DNA of 43,477 nucleotides from Promethearchaeota archaeon Loki_b31 (lineage in GTDB: Archaea; Asgardarchaeota; Lokiarchaeia; Sigyniarchaeales; SOKP01): positions 1 through 43,477 of the forward strand of contig NJBI01000029.1 in the NCBI GenBank assembly GCA_005222975.1. The letters run 5' to 3'. Each line of letters opens with the position of its first letter. The stretch's first letter is position 1. The notes under the pieces were generated by a model, which made no database searches, was not told the DNA's origin, and worked only from the letters and a program-made list of their open reading frames with translations. A program made the translations under genes and the position numbers. Below are positions 31,771-41,237 of the stretch, in pieces.

Positions 31771-33082
31771 TCGTTTTAAAATTGTAGTCGTCAAAAATCT
31801 TAATAATTTTAGAAATTCTTTTCTCTGAAGAATCTAAATCCTTTGTTTTCGTTGCTATAAAACAATAATACAATAAATCTCGATCCACAACCGATTTACT
31901 TAAAGCAATTGGGGGTGTTACTATTTCTGGAATCACGCTCATTAATTTTGGGATAATGGTATTCATTATATTTTTGAACGATTTATTTCCAGAGTATTTC
32001 AATTCTAATCGAGTGAAATGTGAAAACTTATTTGGCTCTAATTTTGTTAATTCAAATTTAGATTTATATTGATTAAATAGGAATTCTAGAGGATTATAAT
32101 CCAATATGTTCCTAATACCGATATATGATGTAGTTAATCTTGGGTTAATCTCTATAAAATAGATAGAATTATCCTCTTTTTTTATGAAATCTATTCCAAA
32201 ATATCCCTGGAAACTTTTTAAGTCCATGGATTTTAAAATCTTTTCGAATTTATTTCTTAAAACTTTATAATTTTCTACTGGAGTAAAGCCTCCTAAGTAG
32301 AGAGAATCTTTATTGGGATCTAGATTTTGTACATTTTGAGCATTTAAACTCAGAATTATTTGATCCATGGCGTCAGTCTTTTCAGGGTTAGTTCTGTTAA
32401 TTATAGAAATACTTAAATCATCGCCATCAATATATTCTTGAACTATATAGCTTCTAGCTGTATCAAGTTTTGCTTTAGGCCTTTCAAATAACTGTAAAAT
32501 CTGATCTTTAGTTGTAAAGTGAAATAGTAATTCCGATCCTGCACCATCTTCGGGTTTCATTATTATGGAACTACCGAACTGATCAAATTTTTGAAGTATG
32601 AAATCTACATCCATCTCTCCTCCTTTTAAAGGGACTTTATAGGTTTTTGGAGTGTTGACTTTATTAGCTAAAAAATATTTGTAAGTCTCTAGCTTAGATG
32701 TTCCCAACCAAACACCGTTTAAATCTATACTTAGAATTTTCTTTTTAAGATCTTTTGCTATTTGAGTAAGTTTATAGAGGTGCTTTGAAAATTCTGGGGC
32801 AATAATAAAACAATAAATACATTCATTTAAGCAATCTGTATAAACTTTTATATAGTCATCATTCTTTCTAACTAGTTTTATTTTATCTGCTTTTAAATAT
32901 TGAGATAAAAAATCAATCCTAATATCTAATAATGTAGTAACTTGAAAACCTAAAAAAAAAAAATCTTCTATAATAGTCCTTAGCATTGCATAACCTTCAT
33001 TAAATAAAGATGGCGGAATATCGACCTGATTAAAACCTCCTCCAGAGGCAAATTCAAAGACAAATATTTTTTGATTAATCAT
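31763..33082 (-). CDS. ATP-grasp ligase, MfnD-like
   Basis: This 439-residue ATP-grasp protein begins with MINQKIFVFEFASGGGF, and EGYAMLRTIIEDFFFLGF follows. The ATP-grasp core is at about 140-345 with IMKPEDGAGSELLF (Lys binding ATP), VQEYIDGDDLSIS, and the metal-binding YFIEINPRLTTSY. The N-terminal pattern resembles MfnD tyramine-glutamate ligase, which makes the gamma-glutamyl chain of methanofuran. Other ATP-grasp ligases act on amino acids or small peptides, so the substrate is open. It converges with the winged-helix regulator. No methanofuran gene is adjacent. Confidence 0.75.
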   Translation of the reverse strand: MINQKIFVFEFASGGGFNQVDIPPSLFNEGYAMLRTIIEDFFFLGFQVTTLLDIRIDFLSQYLKADKIKLVRKNDDYIKVYTDCLNECIYCFIIAPEFSKHLYKLTQIAKDLKKKILSIDLNGVWLGTSKLETYKYFLANKVNTPKTYKVPLKGGEMDVDFILQKFDQFGSSIIMKPEDGAGSELLFHFTTKDQILQLFERPKAKLDTARSYIVQEYIDGDDLSISIINRTNPEKTDAMDQIILSLNAQNVQNLDPNKDSLYLGGFTPVENYKVLRNKFEKILKSMDLKSFQGYFGIDFIKKEDNSIYFIEINPRLTTSYIGIRNILDYNPLEFLFNQYKSKFELTKLEPNKFSHFTRLELKYSGNKSFKNIMNTIIPKLMSVIPEIVTPPIALSKSVVDRDLLYYCFIATKTKDLDSSEKRISKIIKIFDDYNFKTIK

Positions 33083-33175
33083 TTTTAATGTATATTAATT
33101 TTCATAATTTTAATATGGTTTTAAAATGATGATTAAATTATTTTAATTAACTGAAATTTAAACAAAAAACTATAA

Positions 33176-34423
33176 GTGTGGAATATGACTTTTTTTACAA
33201 ACGAGATAATGCAGCGTATTCGATATCTGCATTATAAAATAAAGAAAATTGAAGAAGCTTTAGAAAAAGAAGAAGAAAGTGTTAGTTTAGACGATTTAAA
33301 CCTTGTTTTAGAGTACACTAAAATTTTAAACATTAACTATCAAAATGAAGACCAAATTAAAATTTTAAAAGATTTAGACATCACACCGAATTTTTTAGAA
33401 CCTTTAGACAACAACAAGGAAATTCAAATAAGAGATTTAATGTTTGAGTGTGCACGTACTTTATGGGTGATGGCAAGAGCCTATTCTCATATCTCAGAAA
33501 AATTTGAAGATAAGGAAGATTGGGAGGATGCGATAATAGCGATGGTAGAATGCAGCAAAATGTATAAAACTGCTGCGTATTTTAGTGCCGCATCTATTAA
33601 TCAGACTGAATTAGGAGTAACTCTTTCATCTGAAAATCTCGAATTGAATTCAGAGGAGGCTCGAATTTTAGCACAAAGTATTGCGGCATTAAAGGAAGAA
33701 AATTCTTATAATATTTATTTCGCTTCAAAATTATACTCGGGATTAAGCTCTTTATCAAAAAGATTATTTTATTTGAAAAAACACGACGAGAAGAAAAAAC
33801 AACAATTAAGAGCTCAATTTCACTTTGATATGGGTAAAGCTTGCAATCTTAAAGCTCAAGCTTCGTTAGAATCTTCGATTACAAATATTAATAAAGACAA
33901 AGTTAGAAAGTTACAACAAAAAGCAAATTTCTACTACGAAAAATCTAAAGAAATCTGGAAGGAAATGCTCCAAGAGTTATCTGATTTATCAAGCGAAGAA
34001 AAAAGCAATATTGACGGCAATTTGGCTATTGTTACGGATATATTGAAAGAAAACCAAATGGATGTTTTAAATTACGACGAGATTAAAAGAATTCAGGATC
34101 CTGAACCAATTATTATTATCCCAGAAAATTTAGCACCGTTCGTTCCAAAAAGCACCATATATTTAACCAAATTTGTACCTAAGGATTTAAACATTAAGAG
34201 GTTTAAAACGTTCCAAAAAAGGAAACTGGAACAAAAAATACCGTATAGTAAACGAGAGCGATTGATAGACAAAAAAGCTGGTATCGTAAGAACTATTAGT
34301 GAATTGAAAGTGCTAAAAGAGAATAAGGAAATTGAAGTGGAAAAATTTGCAGAACTTATGGAAAAATATTCTACTAAACTTAAAATGTGCGACACCGCAT
34401 TAGAAAAATTAGCTAAATTGTAA
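33176..34423 (+). CDS. helical repeat protein, possibly BRO1-like
   Basis: This 415-residue protein is almost all alpha helix. Residues about 85-260 have the look of a BRO1 domain, an ESCRT-associated module of ALIX: DLMFECARTLWVMARAYSHI and MYKTAAYFSAAS (fill of paired helices), then AQFHFDMGKACNLKAQA. The C-terminal third has a Pro/Ile-rich linker (PEPIIIIPENLAPFVP) and a final coiled coil (about 360-415). The fold call is inference from pattern. Starts at GTG 33176 or ATG 33185 are both possible. It is unlinked to other ESCRT genes in the window. Confidence 0.6.
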   Translation: MWNMTFFTNEIMQRIRYLHYKIKKIEEALEKEEESVSLDDLNLVLEYTKILNINYQNEDQIKILKDLDITPNFLEPLDNNKEIQIRDLMFECARTLWVMARAYSHISEKFEDKEDWEDAIIAMVECSKMYKTAAYFSAASINQTELGVTLSSENLELNSEEARILAQSIAALKEENSYNIYFASKLYSGLSSLSKRLFYLKKHDEKKKQQLRAQFHFDMGKACNLKAQASLESSITNINKDKVRKLQQKANFYYEKSKEIWKEMLQELSDLSSEEKSNIDGNLAIVTDILKENQMDVLNYDEIKRIQDPEPIIIIPENLAPFVPKSTIYLTKFVPKDLNIKRFKTFQKRKLEQKIPYSKRERLIDKKAGIVRTISELKVLKENKEIEVEKFAELMEKYSTKLKMCDTALEKLAKL

Positions 34424-34480
34424 TTCAAGAAAATTTATTTTTATTTAAAATTTTTAATTATACTGATTTAGCTAATCTTC

Positions 34481-34972
34481 TTAAGGTTCTAAGTATAATT
34501 TACGATTTTTTTCTAATTCGAACTTTCTTTCAGCTTCAGTTATAAAGAGAAGATCGTAAACTTCTTTAAATATAACCCCAAGTAACAATGTTTCTATAAT
34601 GAGATTTAAGTAAACCATCATTACTTGCAACTCGTGCAAATTAAGAAATAAAAGTGATAAAAATGTAAAATATAAGGGTAAATAGACTAAAGATACAATT
34701 CCAATCCTTTTTCCAAATTTAATAATGTGCTTGTCTTCCAATTTAAAAACTTTTTCTAATTTTAACGCTTCTATTATGTAATAGATGCTAAAACTCATAT
34801 TTAATACTGTCAATAAAACGATAAAATCTCTTTCTTTAGGTTCCAAGGCAATATAGGGTTTTAAAATAATCGAACTTATTAAAAAAGTAAGTGATATAAT
34901 AAATTGAATTAAGGATATTGATAACAAACCGTCGTGAAAGTTTTTATAATCCATTTTTTTATTTAAATCCAA
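34481..34972 (-). CDS. four-helix membrane protein of unknown function
   Basis: This 163-residue protein has about four hydrophobic helices (about residues 15-38, 47-68, 88-110 and 112-135). Charged ends (MDLNKKMDYKNF; FELEKNRKLYLEP) flank them. No functional motif or family is recognised. It converges with the preceding helical protein gene and is divergent from the large membrane protein downstream. Confidence 0.65.
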   Translation of the reverse strand: MDLNKKMDYKNFHDGLLSISLIQFIISLTFLISSIILKPYIALEPKERDFIVLLTVLNMSFSIYYIIEALKLEKVFKLEDKHIIKFGKRIGIVSLVYLPLYFTFLSLLFLNLHELQVMMVYLNLIIETLLLGVIFKEVYDLLFITEAERKFELEKNRKLYLEP

Positions 34973-35071
34973 ATTTATTAATATTTTAAATCAATTATTT
35001 TTAAATTTTTAAAATTGAAATTTTATTAAAGATAAAAACAAAAGATATATTAATAGTTTTGATAGATTAAA

Positions 35072-36775
35072 GTGCATCTGATGAGTTATTTAAACAACGA
35101 AGAAATTGAAAAATTAAAATTAACACACCCTAAAAAGCGAATCTTGCGCTTTATTTTTCTATTTACCGGACTTTTTATAATGTTTTTAGGATTTTTATTC
35201 TTATTTACGGGATTTGATTTTGAAATAACCCTCGAAGGTTTTAATCTCTCGTTATTTGTTGATATCCTAATAATTATTTTTGGAGGGATAATAACCTCAA
35301 AATTTTTCATTACGCCCTATTACATCCGGGAAAATTCTTTGACAATAAAAAGAATGCGCGATTTAAGAGAACCAATAGAAAAATTCGTTAAATTCAATTC
35401 AATTACGTTAACAAGAGGTATAGCTGCATTACTTTTAATCAGTGTTGGCATATTTTCTTTTCTTATATTCGGAGATGATATTGGGCATGAAGTAAAATAT
35501 GGGAGCGCTGTATTCCTTGGCGGACCATCTTGGTTTTATGTTACTGGCCTTCCAATGCTAGGAATTGGGCTGGGTTTACTAATTTATTTTCTATTGAGTC
35601 CCTTTCGGGGAGTGTTCTCGAGATCAAAGAATTTTCTTTTCTTTTACGAAATAAGACCTGCGTTTCCGTGGTTAACGGAAATTCCTAGGAAAGACATTGA
35701 AGTACTTCGATATCAAAATAATCACGCGGGCCCAAAATTAGCTTGGATTATAATAATGATTCCTTTTATCGTTTTACAACTTATGACAGCAATCCCCTTA
35801 TTTGCTGCTGAAAGAGCAGGACCTGAATTTGTACTATCTTGGACTTTTGTCGTTATTTCTATTTTAGACATCCTTGCCTTAATTATTTTGGTAATGTTTC
35901 AGCAAAACTATTTTGAAATCGCTACAAAGGAGAGACTTTATGAAATGTGGTTTTCTCCAGTGAAATTAAGAAAACAATCTCAGTTCAAGGAGGATTTTAG
36001 CATTTATTTAGATTGCAACCCAAATTTACGAGATGGAGAGGAATTAAATAATAGTGTATTATTTTCAGATGTAAGTACTACTAATTTTCAATTATTCAAC
36101 TTAGTCTTTGGGTTGTTTTTAATAATATTTGCAATAGTTATGCTAACGCAGATGGTATTTTTTGGTCCTTTAGTTTGGTGGGTCTCCTTAATGTATGGCT
36201 TAATGCTATTTGTAAAATCTCTATTTTACGATTTTGGTAGTAAAGATGGAGATATACTACAGTTTGACGAAGAATTAAAGAAATTTAGGTTCAAACGATT
36301 ATTTTACTATAAATTCCACTATGTTGCCGCAAATAATGTAGAGTCGATCAATGTGAGAAAGTGGTATAGAAAATTAGATTTCTTTGATATATTTGGAATA
36401 AGCGGATTACTTGTATTTATGACGATTCAACAAGTAGAAGGGTGGGTAATTGCTGATACAATGGGTTTAATAATTGATAACCTTCTAAGCACTTCGTTAT
36501 TGTGTGTGGTGATAGTTTTTATAATAATTTATGTATGCCTTCCAATCGATGTTGTCGAATTTAAAACCGCATCTATAACCTATAGAATTCCAATTACTTT
36601 AGATTTAAAAGAAGACCATCTTATCAATAAATATCTAAAGAATCTGAAAGTTTTCCCTAAGGAAGTTCTAAAGCCCGACATGAAAAAAACTTTTTTAGTA
36701 AGAATGGGGTTTATAGGTGCCTTTATTATTGGAGCTTTAATATATATAGCAATTTATTTTGCTTTTTCATTTTAA
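35072..36775 (+). CDS. large polytopic membrane protein of unknown function
   Basis: This 567-residue protein has about nine to ten membrane helices, grouped as repeated pairs separated by charged loops. The loops (for example EVLRYQNNHAGPKLA, and VESINVRKWYRKLDFFDIFG) could be PH-like beta regions reminiscent of membrane PH proteins, but no motif is diagnostic. GTG 35072 or ATG 35081 can start the frame. It precedes the small gene at 36808, 32 bp away, and may be in its operon. No family is assigned. Confidence 0.6.
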   Translation: MHLMSYLNNEEIEKLKLTHPKKRILRFIFLFTGLFIMFLGFLFLFTGFDFEITLEGFNLSLFVDILIIIFGGIITSKFFITPYYIRENSLTIKRMRDLREPIEKFVKFNSITLTRGIAALLLISVGIFSFLIFGDDIGHEVKYGSAVFLGGPSWFYVTGLPMLGIGLGLLIYFLLSPFRGVFSRSKNFLFFYEIRPAFPWLTEIPRKDIEVLRYQNNHAGPKLAWIIIMIPFIVLQLMTAIPLFAAERAGPEFVLSWTFVVISILDILALIILVMFQQNYFEIATKERLYEMWFSPVKLRKQSQFKEDFSIYLDCNPNLRDGEELNNSVLFSDVSTTNFQLFNLVFGLFLIIFAIVMLTQMVFFGPLVWWVSLMYGLMLFVKSLFYDFGSKDGDILQFDEELKKFRFKRLFYYKFHYVAANNVESINVRKWYRKLDFFDIFGISGLLVFMTIQQVEGWVIADTMGLIIDNLLSTSLLCVVIVFIIIYVCLPIDVVEFKTASITYRIPITLDLKEDHLINKYLKNLKVFPKEVLKPDMKKTFLVRMGFIGAFIIGALIYIAIYFAFSF

Positions 36776-36807
36776 AATTACTTTTATATCTTAATAAAGA
36801 TATATTA

Positions 36808-37098
36808 GTGCATATGTCTGACCAATTAAAATTAGGCTTATACATGAAAAATATGTTTTCAGACTTAATTTATATTAACAGTATTATTGCTACTGAATTA
36901 ATAAAAATTACTGAAAACTTAGCCGCATTAAGGCATGGAGAGGAATTTTTGAAAAAAAGTAGTTGTTTGCGCGAACACAACGCCTTAAATCGGGAAATTT
37001 TAGGCATTTTAGATAAATATAATAAAGCTCCAAACGAAATTACAAGAAAAAAATGTTTAGAGAAACATGTTTTAAACCATTTAGAGGATAGCAAATAA
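36808..37098 (+). CDS. small helical protein upstream of IscU
   Basis: This 96-residue protein is predicted helical and contains two Cys (in KKSSCLREH and RKKCLEKH). It starts at GTG 36808, with ATG 36814 as the likelier alternative. It ends 1 bp before the iscU start, so translation is probably coupled. Position suggests an accessory protein for cluster assembly, but this is context only. No family is recognised. Confidence 0.6.
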   Translation: MHMSDQLKLGLYMKNMFSDLIYINSIIATELIKITENLAALRHGEEFLKKSSCLREHNALNREILGILDKYNKAPNEITRKKCLEKHVLNHLEDSK

Positions 37099-37099
37099 C

Positions 37100-37540
37100 A
37101 TGCCTGAAGATGAGGATGATTTTGATAAGTTTGTTGAAAGACTCCAACAAGAGATAATAGATGAAGAGATTGAAGTTTTTAACAAATATGTTGTTAATTT
37201 ATATCATAATCCAAAAAATTGGGGAATACCGTCTAATTTCACAGTTTCACATTCATATAAAGGACCATGTAACGACACCATGGAATTTTTTTTAACAATT
37301 AAAGATGGAATAATTGAAAGCGCAAATTTCTATACCGATGGTTGTGGCGCGACTGTAGCAACAGGAAGTCAAACTACATTATTAATTGAAGGAAAACCTA
37401 TTGAATTTGCAGAGAATTTGAAACCAGAAGATATTGATCGCGAGTTACACGGTTTACCGGACGATCATAAACATTGCTTAGAATTAACTGTTATAACTTT
37501 AAGGAGTCTAATTGAAAAATATAAAAACAATAAGGTTTAA
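37100..37540 (+). CDS. iscU: IscU/NifU-N type iron-sulfur scaffold
   Basis: This 146-residue protein is an IscU-like scaffold on which [Fe-S] clusters form. All three ligand Cys are present: Cys57 in KGPCNDTM (with Asp59), Cys82 in DGCGATVATGS, and Cys126 in HKHCLELT, with the family's HGLPDDHKHC. The N-terminal 25 residues are acidic and extra to the usual scaffold. No cysteine desulfurase is nearby, so sulfur must come from elsewhere. It is coupled to a small helical gene before it, and an alpha/beta hydrolase follows 11 bp later. Confidence 0.9.
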   Translation: MPEDEDDFDKFVERLQQEIIDEEIEVFNKYVVNLYHNPKNWGIPSNFTVSHSYKGPCNDTMEFFLTIKDGIIESANFYTDGCGATVATGSQTTLLIEGKPIEFAENLKPEDIDRELHGLPDDHKHCLELTVITLRSLIEKYKNNKV

Positions 37541-37551
37541 TTAATCTTAAC

Positions 37552-38271
37552 ATGACTACTGTAGAAATAGAAAATATAGAAATTCCGATAGAATCTGATA
37601 ATATAGAGCTCAAAGGTTCAATTTATTATTCGTTGAATACGCCTCCAAAAGCCCCTTTTATAATAAACCTTGCGGGATTATTAGATCATCGAGAAAGTTA
37701 TTTTGTAAAGTTGTTTACAGAAAAGTTTGCGAGTGTTGGATTTTACGTCTTATCGTATGATTACCGCGCACATGGAGAGACTAAAAAGCAAACAGGTTCA
37801 AGATGGGATAAAATGGTTGCTAAAATATTTTCAGATATTAAAGAAGTAATTAGTTGGGTTGTAAATGAGCAATCAGAAAGATTATTAGACGATAAGATAG
37901 TATTGTTTGGCAGAAGTTTGGGAGGAGCAATTATTTTAACTCACGGGTTTCTTGATATGAGGGTAAAAAAGTTAATAGCACTGTGCACTCGTTATGATTA
38001 TATAACAACAAGGATAAGATTCCCCGATGAGATTATAAAACTTATAAGCCCTAAATATTATTTAAATAAAGATCCGAAAAATAATGAGAGAATCTTGATT
38101 GCCCATTGTAAAGATGATAACCGCATTCCTTTTGAGTATTTAGACCAGATAAAAAAACATCTTGGACTAAAGAAGGAAAATGTAATACAATTCGAAACAG
38201 GGGGTCATTCATTCAAGGGGCATAGAGAAGAAATTTTCAAAATTTCTCTTGAATTTTTAAAAAAAATATAA
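37552..38271 (+). CDS. alpha/beta hydrolase
   Basis: This 239-residue serine hydrolase has the nucleophile elbow GRSLGG (Ser122). Asp188 or Asp189 (HCKDDNRIP) and His219 (TGGHSFKG) complete the triad. An early HxxxG-like oxyanion region (GLLDHRESY) and the DYRAHGET loop are typical of the BAAT/peptidase S9-like branch. The substrate is unknown. It lies 11 bp after iscU and 53 bp before prs, so it sits in a probable plus-strand operon. Confidence 0.85.
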   Translation: MTTVEIENIEIPIESDNIELKGSIYYSLNTPPKAPFIINLAGLLDHRESYFVKLFTEKFASVGFYVLSYDYRAHGETKKQTGSRWDKMVAKIFSDIKEVISWVVNEQSERLLDDKIVLFGRSLGGAIILTHGFLDMRVKKLIALCTRYDYITTRIRFPDEIIKLISPKYYLNKDPKNNERILIAHCKDDNRIPFEYLDQIKKHLGLKKENVIQFETGGHSFKGHREEIFKISLEFLKKI

Positions 38272-38324
38272 GAAAGAATTCATTAATTAAAATGTTAAAA
38301 TCCCAATAGATAAAGTGGTATTTT

Positions 38325-39233
38325 ATGGAAAAAATTCTTATTGTAGGTCCAGCTTCTCAAATACTGGGAGTAAAGATTGCAAAAGAATTAAATATTGAAT
38401 CGATAAATACCGAATTTAAAACGTTTCCTGACGGAGAGAATTATCTGAGAATTAACATTGAAGATGAAACTATAATAGAAGGAAAAGCAGTCATCATCGT
38501 TCAATCAACAGGACCAAATTTTTGCGGCAACCAAAATTCAAGACTAATTGAACTAATAATGATGGTAGATTCCGTCAAACGAATGGGGGCAAGCAAAATA
38601 ACTATCGTAGTACCTTATCTTGCTTATGCTAGGCAAGATAAAGTATTTAGACCCGGTGAATGTCCTTTTGCTCATGTGATTTTACGTATGATTAATTCTT
38701 TAGGTATAGATGAATTTTATACTGTTGATGTTCATACTCCTGAAATTTTAGAAAATTTATCGTGTAAAACAATTAATATTGATTCAATGAAGATATTAGC
38801 AGATTACATTAAGTCTTTAAGTGAAAAAGACATTGTTGTTGTTTCACCTGACAAAGGCGCAGTTGAAAGATCTAAAGCTTTTGCAAAACATTTTGGAGAA
38901 CATGTACTTGTTGATTATTTTGAGAAAACTCGCAACGTTAAAACCGGAGAAATAACTATGACGGGCAATTTAAGTTTGAAAAATAAAGATGTAGTCATTG
39001 CAGATGATATTATCGCAACAGGAGGAACGATGGCAACAGCAATCAGATTATCTAAAGATAGTGGGGCTAAAAAAGTATTTGTTGTGGCAACACACGCTTT
39101 AATGTTGCAGCATGCGAAATATCGCATCTTAAAAGCTGGAGCAGATTATATCATAGGTACTGATTCTATTGATAACGAAGTAGCTAAAGTGTCTTTAGCT
39201 AAAACTATAGCAGATTATTTAAAATTCGATTAA
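38325..39233 (+). CDS. prs: ribose-phosphate pyrophosphokinase (PRPP synthetase)
   Basis: This 302-residue enzyme transfers pyrophosphate from ATP to ribose 5-phosphate, making PRPP for nucleotide, histidine and other synthesis. Visible motifs are the flexible catalytic loop region YARQDKVFRPGE, the metal-binding DVHTPEIL, and the PRPP loop ADDIIATGGTMATA. The length is typical of the archaeal type. It converges with the UPF0200 kinase gene, separated by 6 bp. Confidence 0.95.
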   Translation: MEKILIVGPASQILGVKIAKELNIESINTEFKTFPDGENYLRINIEDETIIEGKAVIIVQSTGPNFCGNQNSRLIELIMMVDSVKRMGASKITIVVPYLAYARQDKVFRPGECPFAHVILRMINSLGIDEFYTVDVHTPEILENLSCKTINIDSMKILADYIKSLSEKDIVVVSPDKGAVERSKAFAKHFGEHVLVDYFEKTRNVKTGEITMTGNLSLKNKDVVIADDIIATGGTMATAIRLSKDSGAKKVFVVATHALMLQHAKYRILKAGADYIIGTDSIDNEVAKVSLAKTIADYLKFD

Positions 39234-39239
39234 ATGCTT

Positions 39240-39782
39240 CTAATAATTCTGAATTATTTCTAAAACTATCTCTCTTGTTATTTTTTTTAATTCTTCTTTA
39301 GAAGAATCGTTCATAATTTTGTAGTTGGCTTTATTTATTACATCTTTAAGGCCAAATCCTAACTCTCGTTTATCCCGTTTCATAATTTCTATAAGAGTTT
39401 TTGAATCATCACTACGAGCACGCTTTTTTATTCTTTTATATCGCAGATATTCACTAGTTTCAATAGCAATAACCGGAAATTTCCAATACCTACGAAATAC
39501 TTCTATTTCAGATAGAGATCTTATTCCATCCACGAAAACTACTTTATTTGTTTGGTTTTTAATCATCTCAACCGATTTTTCCGCCACAATCGCATCACCC
39601 CCTCGTTCTCTTAATTCTTTGGCTATTTTACCCAAATTTTCGTTATTAGGTTCAATATTTTTATTTATAGCCTCTTTCCTAATCACATCGCCCATCGTTA
39701 TAGTTATACCTAAATCTTCAATCGCAATTAAAGCAGTTGATTTACCAGAACCAGGAAGTCCGCAAAATCCAATAACTTTCAT
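39240..39782 (-). CDS. UPF0200 P-loop kinase-like protein
   Basis: This 180-residue protein is an archaeal P-loop kinase-like NTPase of the UPF0200 group. The Walker A loop is GLPGSGKST (residues 7-15). The MGDVIR segment follows, then FVDGIRSLSEIEVF with Walker B Asp, and RYKRIKKRARSDD as the lid-like region. It resembles adenylate and dephospho-CoA kinases. The natural substrate is not certain, so I do not assign a symbol. Confidence 0.8.
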   Translation of the reverse strand: MKVIGFCGLPGSGKSTALIAIEDLGITITMGDVIRKEAINKNIEPNNENLGKIAKELRERGGDAIVAEKSVEMIKNQTNKVVFVDGIRSLSEIEVFRRYWKFPVIAIETSEYLRYKRIKKRARSDDSKTLIEIMKRDKRELGFGLKDVINKANYKIMNDSSKEELKKITREIVLEIIQNY

Positions 39783-39886
39783 AACTTTTAAGAATGTTTT
39801 TCGAATTAATTTAAAAAGACTATAAAAGAATAAAAACCATTAATTTATAATTAATTTGTCAAAATACTATATAAATTGATTATTTG

Positions 39887-41140
39887 ATGAGCGGAAGAGA
39901 CACTAGTAATAATGATGTAGATGACAATATCGCTGAACAAAACGAAAACGAGAAAGAAGATAATGAAACATTGACTACTAAATCAGATGATATTATTGAA
40001 TTATCAACAAAAGAACATCATATTCAAAAATATGGTTTTGATCCAGCGGAAACTCCTACATTTATTTCATACAACGCATATAGGCGAATTATTGGCTACG
40101 CAATGCGATATGGAAATAAAGATTTACCTCAAAAAACTTGGCGTGAAGTTTATGGAATTCTAATAGGCTCGATAAAAGATAACAAAGAAGTTATCATTAA
40201 AGATGCAATCCCCGTGATGGTTGGTGATAGAGCCTATGTTGAATATAAAAGCAAACATTATGTAGATACAGCACAATTTAACACGGCAGTCTATGAAAGA
40301 TCTATCCAAGATAATAAAGAAGAGTTCTTTGTAGGGTGGTGGCATACACACCCAGGTATTGGCTTTATATTTTCGCCTAGAGATATTGAAACGCAACTGT
40401 TTTATCAAGGTGTAAATCCTTTTGCTATAGCTTTAGTGTTTGATCATTGTGAAATAGGTTCTAGTACTTATTACTTAGGAATTGCGGGAATAAGGCTAAA
40501 GAACCCAGATCGCGGCATGTTTGCTACTTATTCTAATACTATAGAACTAAAATTTGAATTAAGTAAAGAAAAAATGGTAAAAAACGCTGAAAAAGAAGTT
40601 AAAAAAATTTTTAAAAACATGAAAAATGTTTTAAAGGAAGTTAAGTATATTGATGATATTTTACGACGAAGGTATTTGGCTCAACTCCAGAGAAACTTTG
40701 GTCTCATTACGGTCTTGAAAAAAGAGATTAAATTAACTGATGAAGAAAAAGAAGCTGAAGAGGATGACTATTACTTATACGAATGGGATCCTGATATTGA
40801 CAAAAAAATTTATAGAATCCCTAAATTTAGAGAAAAAATAGAAAAAGAACTTAAAAAATGCGAAGATAATCTAATTCAGATAAAGAAAACTAATCAAATG
40901 AAAGATTTTGAACAAAAGAAAGATAAATTTAAAAAAAAAATTAAAGCAATGCTAGCCAAGCCGAATGAATGGCATAAAAAACTAATGAACGAGTTTACTA
41001 AGCGTATTGAAATTATTTCTCCTCTTTTTGATTATTTAGATACAGATGAAAGGAAAATAATTGAACACTTTGAGGAAAGAAGTTCTGATTATAAAAAGAT
41101 ATTAGACGATCTTAATTCTCGTTCAGAATTTAATATTTGA
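39887..41140 (+). CDS. Rpn11/CSN5-like JAMM metalloprotease with coiled coil
   Basis: This roughly 417-residue protein has an acidic N-terminus and an MPN+/JAMM domain (about residues 60-220). The zinc site is complete: Glu88 (numbered from TTG 39884), His154 and His156 in GWWHTHPG, Ser164, and Asp167, matching HxHx7SxxD. Its GWWHTHPGIGFIFSPRDIETQ region is close to eukaryotic Rpn11 and CSN5, which remove ubiquitin or Nedd8. A long charged helical region (about 225-415) follows and could dimerise, as in Rpn8/Rpn11. ATG 39887 is preferred over TTG 39884. No ubiquitin or E2 gene is in the window. Confidence 0.88.
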   Translation: MSGRDTSNNDVDDNIAEQNENEKEDNETLTTKSDDIIELSTKEHHIQKYGFDPAETPTFISYNAYRRIIGYAMRYGNKDLPQKTWREVYGILIGSIKDNKEVIIKDAIPVMVGDRAYVEYKSKHYVDTAQFNTAVYERSIQDNKEEFFVGWWHTHPGIGFIFSPRDIETQLFYQGVNPFAIALVFDHCEIGSSTYYLGIAGIRLKNPDRGMFATYSNTIELKFELSKEKMVKNAEKEVKKIFKNMKNVLKEVKYIDDILRRRYLAQLQRNFGLITVLKKEIKLTDEEKEAEEDDYYLYEWDPDIDKKIYRIPKFREKIEKELKKCEDNLIQIKKTNQMKDFEQKKDKFKKKIKAMLAKPNEWHKKLMNEFTKRIEIISPLFDYLDTDERKIIEHFEERSSDYKKILDDLNSRSEFNI

Positions 41141-41237
41141 ACTTCTAATTCTCACAAATTTTTTAAATAACTTTTATATTACTTGGAGTAATATTAATCT
41201 TAATCTGCTTTTAAATCAAACTTAACAAATTACTTTC

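Noticed and set aside
39325..39825. 166-codon plus-strand open frame antisense to the UPF0200 kinase gene
   Set aside because: Hydrophobic, low-information translation; it mirrors the codons of the real gene on the other strand.
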